DNA from: Schaalia sp. HMT-172
Lineage (GTDB): Bacteria; Actinomycetota; Actinomycetes; Actinomycetales; Actinomycetaceae
Direction of reading: 5' to 3'
DNA: 64,000 nucleotides
Assembly: GCF_030644365.1 (NCBI RefSeq)
Contig: NZ_CP130058.1
Span: forward strand, 2,170,001-2,234,000
Shown: positions 25,709-32,730 of the stretch, in pieces
How the letters are laid out: every line of letters begins with the position of its first letter
Numbering within the stretch: position 1 is the stretch's first letter
Position numbers and translations under genes: made by a program
Notes under the pieces: generated by a model
Databases searched by the model: none
What the model was told of the DNA's origin: nothing
Seen by the model: only the letters and a program-made list of their open reading frames with translations

Positions 25709-27283
25709 TCACAGGAAGGACGTAATGATCGGCAGGAGCAGGATCTTGATGATGATCGCGAAGGCGAAGAGGGTCGCGTAGGCCGCCTCGATGCGCTCGT
25801 CGGTGACGCGGGCGTCGGCGGCCTGCAGGACAGCGGGCTGGCCGAGGAACCCCGCGATGCCGCCGGCGGCGCGCGCGGAGGACAGGCCGATAAACTTCGC
25901 GCCGAGGGCCTGAACAGCACAGCACACGCCGACCATGACGGCTGCCAGGACGGCGGCGCGCCAGCCGTCGTGGCTAGTGAGAAGGCTCGCGAATTGGGGG
26001 CCGGCGTTCAGGCCGAGGGCGGCGAGGAAGAGCATGAGGCCGATCTGTCGGATCGTCAGGTTCGCGGCGGCGGGCAGGGTCCACACGAGGGGGCCGGTGC
26101 GACGCAGGGCACCGAGGAGCATGCCGACGATCAGGGGGCCCGCGGCGGCTCCCAGCTGGAATCCCTGGCCGCCCGGCAGCGGGAAGGAGACGATACCGAG
26201 CAGCAGGCCCAGGACGAGGCCGATGCCGAAGGCCATGCCGTCCACCTCGGCAACGCGGCGCTCGGAGTCACCCAGCCACTCGGCGATATCCTCGAGTTCG
26301 TCCGTGGGGACGACGACGGCGACGTGGTCGCCGAGCTGGAGGTCGAGGTCGTCGCGGGCCAGGAGGTCCAGGTCCCCTCGGCGCACGCGCGTGATGACGG
26401 CGCCGAAGCGCTTGGTGACGTTGAGCTCGGAGACGCTGCGGCCGGCGACGTCGGGGTTGGACACGACGATGCGCTCGAAGGCGAGGTCGGAGCGGTCATC
26501 CTCGAGGTTGTGGTCGAGGATCTCGCCGACGAGGGACGCAGCCTCCTTGATGGACGCGGGGTCGCCGACCATGACGACATGGTCGCCGGGCAGCAGGTCC
26601 TCGCCTGGAGCTGTGACGCGGGTACGGCCGTCGCGACGCAGGTAGGACAGGCGCACGCGCTGATCGCGCCACGCGCCGATGTCGCGCGTGTTGATGCGCT
26701 TGGACACGTGCACGCTGACAGCTTCGAGAGAGGCACCCGCGAGGGAGGGCGTGTCCTTGGGACCCAACCACTTCCTCGTCACCGTGATGGTCACGATGAG
26801 GATGCCCCCGATGACGCCGATCGGATACCCGAAGGCGTAGCCGACCGCCGCGTTCGGATCCCCCGTCAGGCGGGTGGCCGTATCGAGGGCGGGGGCGGCC
26901 GTCAAGGCGCCCGTGAAGAGACCCGACGCAAGGCCGGACGACAGGCCGAGGAGGCGGCCTCCCACGAGCGCGATGACCGCGCCGACGATGCACACGACCG
27001 TGGTGAGGGCCAGGAGGTTCGTCTGCTTGCGAAGGTCCTGGAAGAATGTGGCACCCGCCGAGATGCCGACGCAGTACACGAAGAAGGCCAGGCCCATCGG
27101 CTGGACGATCGACATGTGGGTGCTGACGACCTCGGGGTGAATGGCCGACACCGCGAGGCCGACAAACAGCGCACCGGCTGCTCCGAAACGCAGCGGCCCA
27201 ATCCTGATCGCCCCGATCGCCGCCCCCAACGCGACAACGACAAACAGCGCGAGTAGGGGCGACGACGAGAAGAGAGCAGCCAT
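25709..27283 (-). CDS. AspT/YidE-type transporter with two RCK_C domains
   Basis: Integral membrane exchanger of the aspartate:alanine antiporter family; substrate unknown. 524 residues. Five N-terminal helices with the duplicated Asp-Al_Ex segment (GLAFFVYCVGISAG, TGALTAAPALDTATR), two cytoplasmic TrkA-C (RCK_C) domains in the middle (about residues 195-350, with EDLLPGDHVVMVGDP and DLQLGDHVAVVVP), then the second set of helices (LMLFLAALGLNAGPQF, GIAGFLGQPAVL). The start at 27283 is taken at MAALFSSSPLL. AAAGGT abuts it, so a leaderless start is possible. Confidence 0.88.
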   Translation of the reverse strand: MAALFSSSPLLALFVVVALGAAIGAIRIGPLRFGAAGALFVGLAVSAIHPEVVSTHMSIVQPMGLAFFVYCVGISAGATFFQDLRKQTNLLALTTVVCIVGAVIALVGGRLLGLSSGLASGLFTGALTAAPALDTATRLTGDPNAAVGYAFGYPIGVIGGILIVTITVTRKWLGPKDTPSLAGASLEAVSVHVSKRINTRDIGAWRDQRVRLSYLRRDGRTRVTAPGEDLLPGDHVVMVGDPASIKEAASLVGEILDHNLEDDRSDLAFERIVVSNPDVAGRSVSELNVTKRFGAVITRVRRGDLDLLARDDLDLQLGDHVAVVVPTDELEDIAEWLGDSERRVAEVDGMAFGIGLVLGLLLGIVSFPLPGGQGFQLGAAAGPLIVGMLLGALRRTGPLVWTLPAAANLTIRQIGLMLFLAALGLNAGPQFASLLTSHDGWRAAVLAAVMVGVCCAVQALGAKFIGLSSARAAGGIAGFLGQPAVLQAADARVTDERIEAAYATLFAFAIIIKILLLPIITSFL

Positions 27284-27396
27284 ACCTTTCAGGGTACCTG
27301 TCACCCACATCTGCGAGCGTGAGGACCGGAGTAATCAACACGTTATAAGTCTCACGGGATAGGTATAGACTGCAACCAGAAACTGAAAGGATGGTC

Positions 27397-27975
27397 ATGT
27401 CTCAACCAGCACCCGGATGGTATCCAGATCCCGCAGGTACCCAGCGTTTGCGCTGGTGGAACGGCGGCATGTGGCTCGACCAGTACCAGCCCATGCCCGG
27501 CGCCGCGCCGCAGCAGGGCTTCCCCACCCAGCACAATGCGCCGGCTCAGCCGGGCCTGCCCGCCCAGCACAATGCGCCGGCTCAGCAGGGCCTGCCCGCC
27601 CAGCAGGCGGCCCCCGCTCCCGGCCCGCACATGCCCTCCGCCCAGCAAGCACCGACCGTGTCCGCCGACCCATACCACGCGTCGGGGACGACCCCGAGCT
27701 TCGGACAGTCGGACACCGGCATGTCCGGCGCGACGGCGCCCGCGGCTTCCACGAGCTCGAGCTCCGGGAAGGGGTGGCGCATCGGGACGGCCGTCGCGTG
27801 GGCGCTCACCGTCGTCTTCGCCGTGACCGCCGTGTACACCGGAATGCTCTTCGCGAAGGCGGGTCACGAGCTCTCCGATGCCGAATCCGAGCAGACGAGC
27901 GCGCAGCAAGAACTCGATCAGGCCAAGTCCGACCTTGATCAGGCAAAGAAGGAACTCGAGGAGGCACAGAAGTGA
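27397..27975 (+). CDS. Module 1 A protein: DUF2510, Pro/Gln linker, TM helix, coiled coil
   Basis: 192 residues. DUF2510 at about 5-30 (APGWYPDPAGTQRLRWWNG), a cytoplasmic Trp-rich domain of unknown role. Next is a ~90-residue Pro/Ala/Gln linker with a repeated PAQHNAPAQ-GLPAQ unit (36-bp DNA repeat near 27530-27607), one membrane helix (~127-150, AVAWALTVVFAVTAVYTGML), and an outward coiled coil to the C-terminus (QQELDQAKSDLDQAKKELEE). The ATG at 27397 has AAAGGA five bases upstream; an ATG two codons earlier overlaps that site. TATAGA at 27364 fits a -10. The last four bases overlap the start of its B partner. Confidence 0.82.
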   Translation: MSQPAPGWYPDPAGTQRLRWWNGGMWLDQYQPMPGAAPQQGFPTQHNAPAQPGLPAQHNAPAQQGLPAQQAAPAPGPHMPSAQQAPTVSADPYHASGTTPSFGQSDTGMSGATAPAASTSSSSGKGWRIGTAVAWALTVVFAVTAVYTGMLFAKAGHELSDAESEQTSAQQELDQAKSDLDQAKKELEEAQK

Positions 27976-28688
27976 GCTACGTTCCGATGCCGGCAGCCAA
28001 GACCGGCTCATCCTCCATGGCATTCAAGATCATGACGTTCGTCGGCGCGGCCCTGGCCGTGTGTCTCCTGCTCGCCAGCGTCCTCATGGGCTTCGGCGCG
28101 CATTCGCGTTCCGCCCAGGCTGAGGAAGCCCGGTCCAACGCCGAGTCGCTGCGTAACGAGAAGAAGGACACCGACACCGAAACGGCGAGCGTGCGCACGC
28201 AGATCACGGCCGCGAAGAGCAACAAGGCAGCCAACAAGTGGTGCGACGGCTTCACTGAGGCCGACTCCGGGTTCGTGGACCTGCTCAACAATGCCACTGC
28301 CCTGAACTTCAAGCCCGCCGACGAGCTCGCGGCGATCGCGAAGGCATGCCCGAAGAAGAAGGAGTTCGCGGAGGCGTTCCGCGACGCGCCAAGCCCCGCA
28401 TTCAAAGGCCAGGTGACGGATTGCACCCTATCGGGCAGCAACGTGACGATGACGGGAGAGCTGACCATCACCGACACGACGCTGAGCAACCTCGGGCCGA
28501 TGAACGTCACGGTCAACATCTTCCTCACACCGGGCGAGCCTTCCGACTCCGACACCCCCGCCGGCACCGCGTCCTTCACCATTCCGGCCGGAGGCAAGGG
28601 GACATTCACGCAGACCCTACCCTCCGGCGGACTGACAACAGGTTCGTGCGCATTCCGAGCCACCAGCCTCTGGCCCAAGGGCCTCTGA
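27972..28688 (+). CDS. Module 1 B protein: TM helix, coiled coil, four-Cys extracytoplasmic domain
   Basis: 238 residues, no named family recognised. TM helix at about 17-42 (MTFVGAALAVCLLLASVLMG), a helical segment (EEARSNAESLRNEKKDTDTE), then an extracytoplasmic domain with four cysteines (NKWCDGF, AKACPKK, VTDCTLSG, GSCAFRA) and a beta-rich C-terminus ending in SLWPKGL. The GTG start overlaps the A1 stop by 4 bp (GTGA), so the pair is translationally coupled. The Trp-Cys at the domain start and the aromatic-Pro ending recur in all four B proteins. Confidence 0.8.
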   Translation: MSYVPMPAAKTGSSSMAFKIMTFVGAALAVCLLLASVLMGFGAHSRSAQAEEARSNAESLRNEKKDTDTETASVRTQITAAKSNKAANKWCDGFTEADSGFVDLLNNATALNFKPADELAAIAKACPKKKEFAEAFRDAPSPAFKGQVTDCTLSGSNVTMTGELTITDTTLSNLGPMNVTVNIFLTPGEPSDSDTPAGTASFTIPAGGKGTFTQTLPSGGLTTGSCAFRATSLWPKGL

Positions 28689-28772
28689 CCCGATAGTTGC
28701 CCACCATCCGTCGGGCGACTAGAATTCCTGACCGAGCAAACGATTTTATTCGACCAGGGAAAGAGAGCCGCG

Positions 28773-29273
28773 ATGAGTGAGCCCGCGGAAGGCTGGTACC
28801 CGGACCCGAACGGTGCCCCGCACCTGCGCTGGTGGGACGGACAGGCCTGGACCGACTACGTCGAACCCTACATGGAGCCGACTTCCTCGGCCCACGCTGC
28901 CCCGGATCCCTCTCCCGGCGAGGCCCTAACCTCGCCGGGAGAGACCGACCAGCTGGAACACACCCCCGCACCGACGCCCGCGGCAGGCGACGGGGCCACC
29001 CACGCCTCGTCCCCCGCCCGTGTGGAACCTCAGCCCACGCGGGACGAACCCGCGCGCTCGGGTACCCTCACGTGGACCCTCGGCGCGGTCGCCTCGTGGT
29101 CGCTCGTCGTCATCTTCATCGTTGTCCTCGTCGTCGCATGGTCCCACCTGGGGGCCAGCGGCCGCGTCCACGACGAGGCGAAGGAACGCGCCCGCATCGC
29201 ACAGCAGGAGCTCGACACCGCCCAGTCCACGCTCGACGACATCAACCGACAGATCGAGGAGGCCCAGAAGTGA
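28773..29273 (+). CDS. Module 2 A protein: DUF2510, linker, TM helix, coiled coil
   Basis: 166 residues with the plan of A1: DUF2510 at about 5-30 (AEGWYPDPNGAPHLRWWDGQ), a Pro/Ala/Thr-rich linker (~31-98), TM helix (~105-127, SWSLVVIFIVVLVVAWSHLG) and coiled coil (ERARIAQQELDTAQSTLDDI) ending QIEEAQK, nearly the same end as A1. AAAGAGAG precedes the ATG, and 84 bp separate it from B1, with a possible TAGAAT -10 in that gap. Confidence 0.82.
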   Translation: MSEPAEGWYPDPNGAPHLRWWDGQAWTDYVEPYMEPTSSAHAAPDPSPGEALTSPGETDQLEHTPAPTPAAGDGATHASSPARVEPQPTRDEPARSGTLTWTLGAVASWSLVVIFIVVLVVAWSHLGASGRVHDEAKERARIAQQELDTAQSTLDDINRQIEEAQK

Positions 29274-29965
29274 GCGCCGCCCCCGCCCCCCTGCGCGCAG
29301 CGACCGTCGCCGGCGCCATCCTCGCCGTCATCTTCATCGTCCTCTCCGCGGTGGTGGGCGGTATCAACGTCTGGCGCACCCACTCGGCGGCAGGCTACGA
29401 CGAGCAGGCCGCCCAGGCTCAGTCCGACAAGGCCGCGCTCGACAAGCAGATCACCGAGGCCAAGACGCGACTCGACGCAGCCAACGTCCAGCGTGAGGCC
29501 AAAGAATGGTGCAATTCCGTGACGCGCGAGTCCTCCTCATCGATCCGCGACGCGATCAAGTCCTACGACTCCGCGACGCAGGCCGTCAAGGACACCATCC
29601 ACACCGAGTGCGCCGAGAAGGAGACGCTCGCCAACGCCCAGCGCACCCTCTCGGACGCTGACTTCGCCATCGCGATCGGCGAGTGCACGACCGACAAGGT
29701 CACGACCACGGTCACCGGCACGCTGACCGTCAAGTCCTCCAGCGCCGTCAACTCCCTGGGCCCCCTGGACGTCACCATCGTCGGATACACCCTCGAGAAG
29801 AACACCGCTTTCAACTCCTCCACCCCCTACCAGGCAACCACCAACACGACGCTGACCCCCGGCACGCCCGCCACCTTCACGATCTCGGTTCCCTACGATC
29901 CGAACATGTCGGATAAGACCGAATGCGGCGCCTCCATGGTCTCCTGGTGGCCCTCCAACATGTGA
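29270..29965 (+). CDS. Module 2 B protein: TM helix, coiled coil, four-Cys extracytoplasmic domain
   Basis: 231 residues. The GTG start overlaps the A2 stop by 4 bp. TM helix at about 9-33 (VAGAILAVIFIVLSAVVGGI), coil (QAQSDKAALDKQITEAKTRL), then the Cys domain: KEWCNSV, HTECAEK, IGECTTD, KTECGAS, ending SWWPSNM. Cysteine order matches B1. Sequence identity to the other B proteins looks low outside these landmarks, so the copies are old or fast-evolving. Confidence 0.8.
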   Translation: MSAAPAPLRAATVAGAILAVIFIVLSAVVGGINVWRTHSAAGYDEQAAQAQSDKAALDKQITEAKTRLDAANVQREAKEWCNSVTRESSSSIRDAIKSYDSATQAVKDTIHTECAEKETLANAQRTLSDADFAIAIGECTTDKVTTTVTGTLTVKSSSAVNSLGPLDVTIVGYTLEKNTAFNSSTPYQATTNTTLTPGTPATFTISVPYDPNMSDKTECGASMVSWWPSNM

Positions 29966-30044
29966 CCCCCAAACAATCACCCCACCCCTCCCGTCCGCAC
30001 GCAAATTCCCCTAAAATAGCGGGATAGCGCGAAAGGAGTCCACC

Positions 30045-30467
30045 GTGAGTAACCCCGTCGAAGGATGGTACCCAGACCCCGCCGGAACCGCCCAGCTGCG
30101 CTGGTGGGACGGATACTCCTGGACCGACGACTACCTCCCAGACGACACCGTGCAGGACTACGGCGCCGACTCCTACAGCGAGGCGGACCAGGCGTACACG
30201 GGGTTCCAGGACGCGGCGCCCACCTACGACGCGGGGTACCGGGACGCGGCGCCCACCGACGGCTCGGTTCCCCATGCGCGGCCCAAGGCCCCGGCCAAGC
30301 AGCTCGCGACCACCGTCATCCTGTCGCTGCTCATCGCGGCCTTCACCGTCGGCGCGATTGCGACAACCAGCCTGTTCCTCTCCGCCAACAAGGAGTACAA
30401 GCAGGCTGAACAGACGCTGAACCAGGCGAATGAGGACCTGCAATCGGTACAGGGAGACTCGAAGTGA
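30045..30467 (+). CDS. Module 3 A protein: DUF2510, short linker, TM helix, coiled coil
   Basis: 140 residues from a GTG with AAAGGAG seven bases upstream. DUF2510 at about 6-31 (VEGWYPDPAGTAQLRWWDGY), an acidic Tyr/Asp/Ala linker with a doubled GFQDAAPTYDAG / GYRDAAPTDG unit, TM helix (~84-107, TTVILSLLIAAFTVGAIATT) and coil (NKEYKQAEQTLNQANEDLQS). TAAAAT about 33 bases before the start could be a -10. Confidence 0.82.
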   Translation: MSNPVEGWYPDPAGTAQLRWWDGYSWTDDYLPDDTVQDYGADSYSEADQAYTGFQDAAPTYDAGYRDAAPTDGSVPHARPKAPAKQLATTVILSLLIAAFTVGAIATTSLFLSANKEYKQAEQTLNQANEDLQSVQGDSK

Positions 30468-31129
30468 GCACAGTGAATGCCGCCAACGCGGCCGCCAAGA
30501 AGGGCATGACGCCCCTGAACAAGGTCCTCGCCATCATTGCCGTCGCCATGGCAGCCATCACGGCCGTATTCGGCGCTCTGGCGGGGCTGCGCTTCTACCA
30601 GGCCCGGCAGATGAACGCGGAAGCCGAGCGCGTCACCGCCCAGGCCCAGTCGATTCGCGTCTCCTCGTGGTGCGCCAAGGTCACGCCGGACAACGTCCCC
30701 CGCATCGATCAGATCTACGGGGAGTACCGCGCGTTCGAGCAAGAGATGCGCGACGCCGTCGACGCCGAATGCCCCGGGCGCGTCAACGCCGCCTACATGG
30801 TGAGCACCTACCGGGCCGCGGACATGTTCACCGCCTCAATCGAGTGCAAGACCATCAAGGACAACACCGCGGTCTCCTGCACGGGAACGGTGACCACGAA
30901 GACCGAGAAGGTCCCCTCCCTGGCCAACTACTCGAATACGACGGTGAAGCTCTCCCTCGAGGTTGGCACCTCACAGGGCTTCATAATCCCCGCGCATTCG
31001 ACCCCCGACGTCGTCACGGTGACGGTTCCCCCATCGGGCAGCACCACCGTCGAGTTCGAGACGAGTTACGACAGCGCGTGGGGCGATTTCTACAAGGTTC
31101 CGGTAACCTCCTTCTTCCCCAACGACTAG
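30464..31129 (+). CDS. Module 3 B protein: TM helix, coiled coil, four-Cys extracytoplasmic domain
   Basis: 221 residues. The GTG overlaps the A3 stop by 4 bp. TM helix at about 21-45 (VLAIIAVAMAAITAVFGALA), short coil (ARQMNAEAERVTAQAQSI), outer domain with SSWCAKV, DAECPGR, IECKTIK and AVSCTGT, ending SFFPND. The fourth cysteine of B1/B2 near the C-terminus is missing and an extra one follows the third, so the disulphide pattern probably differs between subgroups (B1/B2 versus B3/B4). Confidence 0.8.
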   Translation: MSTVNAANAAAKKGMTPLNKVLAIIAVAMAAITAVFGALAGLRFYQARQMNAEAERVTAQAQSIRVSSWCAKVTPDNVPRIDQIYGEYRAFEQEMRDAVDAECPGRVNAAYMVSTYRAADMFTASIECKTIKDNTAVSCTGTVTTKTEKVPSLANYSNTTVKLSLEVGTSQGFIIPAHSTPDVVTVTVPPSGSTTVEFETSYDSAWGDFYKVPVTSFFPND

Positions 31130-31147
31130 ACCCCTCAAGGAACTCCC

Positions 31148-31594
31148 GTGACGACACCCGTGCCCGGCTGGTACCCCGACCCTCAGGGTCACCCCCGCCA
31201 GCGCTGGTGGGACGGCGCCCGGTGGACCGAGCAGTATCGGCACACGAGCGGCGTCGGCGCCCCGATTTCCGGCCCGCCCGCGGCCATCGCCACGAGTCGG
31301 AGGGCGGCCCACGAGGCTGCCGCCCCCATCCCGGCACCTCCCATCGCGGCCACGGCCTCGTCCCCCCGGCCCCGGACTGAGGGCGCCGCTCAACCCCCTA
31401 TCCCGCAGCCGCCCGCCCCCAGGAGGCTCACGCGCCTGCCGGTCGTCCTGATGGTTCTGTCCCTGTTCTTCGCCGTCAGCGCGATCATCGCCGCGCAGAC
31501 GTACTCGACGCTCGGCACGCAGCACCAGCGCGCCGAGCAGGAGGTCACAGACGCACAGACCTACCTCCAGAAAGTCAAGGAGCTCTTCCGATGA
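31148..31594 (+). CDS. Module 4 A protein: DUF2510, Pro-rich linker, TM helix, coiled coil
   Basis: 148 residues from a GTG 18 bp after B3. DUF2510 at about 5-29 (VPGWYPDPQGHPRQRWWDGA), a Pro/Ala-rich linker (which includes a partial copy of the dispersed GGCCTCGTC motif at 31351-31365), TM helix (~97-118, PVVLMVLSLFFAVSAIIAAQ) and a coil ending YLQKVKELFR. AAGGAA precedes the start. The short gap suggests modules 3 and 4 share a transcript. Confidence 0.82.
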   Translation: MTTPVPGWYPDPQGHPRQRWWDGARWTEQYRHTSGVGAPISGPPAAIATSRRAAHEAAAPIPAPPIAATASSPRPRTEGAAQPPIPQPPAPRRLTRLPVVLMVLSLFFAVSAIIAAQTYSTLGTQHQRAEQEVTDAQTYLQKVKELFR

Positions 31595-32277
31595 ACGCCC
31601 GGAAGAAAGCGGCGACGCCGCGCGCCGCCGCGAAGAAGCGCCTCGGGCCCGCCCACGTGATCCTTCTCGTCATCACCATCGTCCTGGGGCTCGTGGCCGC
31701 TACGATGACGACACTCGCCGTCATGCGGGCCAGGGAGGTGCACGCCGTGCGCTCCGAGGCCGCGCAGACGCGCCAGGAGGCCAACGACTTCTACGCGACG
31801 CACTGGTGCAATCTGATCGCACCGACGATGAGGGAGCGCATCGCCCGCCACTACAAGGAATACCTGCGGGCCACACCCGAGCAGCGCTCCGCCGTCGACG
31901 CGACGTGCCCGGGCAACGTCGCGACCGCCTCCGTCATCGCACAGTACAAAATCTTCAAGAACATCGAATTCAGCGACTACTCCTGCAGCCCTACCGCGGA
32001 CAGCACCGCGTTCGCGTGCACCATCGACGTGGCCATCGTGAACGAAGACCTCATCAAGAGGCTCCCCGAGTTCAGCTCGTTCGATATGACCATCACCACA
32101 TACTTCAAGACTGACGAGGGCAACCCCCACTTCTCGCCGGATTTCAAAACGACCGAGACCGTCACCATGACGTTCGACGCACAGGGCCACGGCACCGCCC
32201 AGTTCGAGACGAAGTACCAGAAGAACTGGGGCGCAAACTACGCCCTGTCGATCAGCGATTACTACCCGAACGTGTAG
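31591..32277 (+). CDS. Module 4 B protein: TM helix, coiled coil, four-Cys extracytoplasmic domain
   Basis: 228 residues. The ATG overlaps the A4 stop by 4 bp (ATGA). A basic N-terminus (NARKKAATPRAAAKKR), TM helix (~20-43, HVILLVITIVLGLVAATMTT), coil (EVHAVRSEAAQTRQEANDF), outer domain with THWCNLI, ATCPGNV, YSCSPTA and FACTIDV, ending DYYPNV. Its cysteine spacing matches B3. Last gene of the array; the S4-protein gene converges on it with only 21 bp between. Confidence 0.8.
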   Translation: MNARKKAATPRAAAKKRLGPAHVILLVITIVLGLVAATMTTLAVMRAREVHAVRSEAAQTRQEANDFYATHWCNLIAPTMRERIARHYKEYLRATPEQRSAVDATCPGNVATASVIAQYKIFKNIEFSDYSCSPTADSTAFACTIDVAIVNEDLIKRLPEFSSFDMTITTYFKTDEGNPHFSPDFKTTETVTMTFDAQGHGTAQFETKYQKNWGANYALSISDYYPNV

Positions 32278-32298
32278 GCCGAGACAGGCCGGAGGGCA

Positions 32299-32721
32299 TC
32301 AGTAGTGCTCGTGCGAGTCGTAGCCGCGCAGCCGATCCAGCTCCCGGCGCTCCTTCTTCGTGGGGCGCCCGCTCCCCCTCTCGCGCATCGCGATGGGGAT
32401 GTGCACGCGGGGCCGCTCGGGCGTGCGGTCGTCGTAGGCGGTGCGCGCCTGGGGGTAGGACACGCGCTTGGCCAGCAGCAGGACGACGCCAAGGACTCGA
32501 TCAAAACCCTCGATGCGCAGGCGCACCTCGTCGCCCACGCGCACTTTGTAGGCGGCCTTCACGGGCTCACCGTTAACACGCACGTGCCCGGCGCGCACGG
32601 CGGCGGTGGCCTGTGAGCGGGACTTGAGCTGGCGGGTCGCCCACAGCCACGTGTCGACGCGCACGCTGGCCGAGGCCAGGGCGCCGGGCGGGATGACGAC
32701 CGTGTCGGGTGCTTCACTCAT
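32299..32721 (-). CDS. S4 domain RNA-binding protein (Hsp15/HslR-like)
   Basis: 140 residues. S4 domain at about 18-80 (VRVDTWLWATRQLKSRSQAT, HVRVNGEPVKAAYKVRVGDEV), followed by a basic C-terminus (RPTKKERRELDRLRGY) as in HslR, which binds stalled 50S subunits with nascent tRNA. Nine bases separate it from the FtsX permease gene upstream, so it may be the last gene of that operon. Role inferred from family only. Confidence 0.88.
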   Translation of the reverse strand: MSEAPDTVVIPPGALASASVRVDTWLWATRQLKSRSQATAAVRAGHVRVNGEPVKAAYKVRVGDEVRLRIEGFDRVLGVVLLLAKRVSYPQARTAYDDRTPERPRVHIPIAMRERGSGRPTKKERRELDRLRGYDSHEHY

Positions 32722-32730
32722 CGGCGCTGC

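Noticed and set aside
24530-27256. A 908-codon plus-strand frame spanning ohr, the Nudix gene and the transporter
   Set aside because: It crosses three well-supported minus-strand genes and gives a Gly/Asp/His-rich product without domains.
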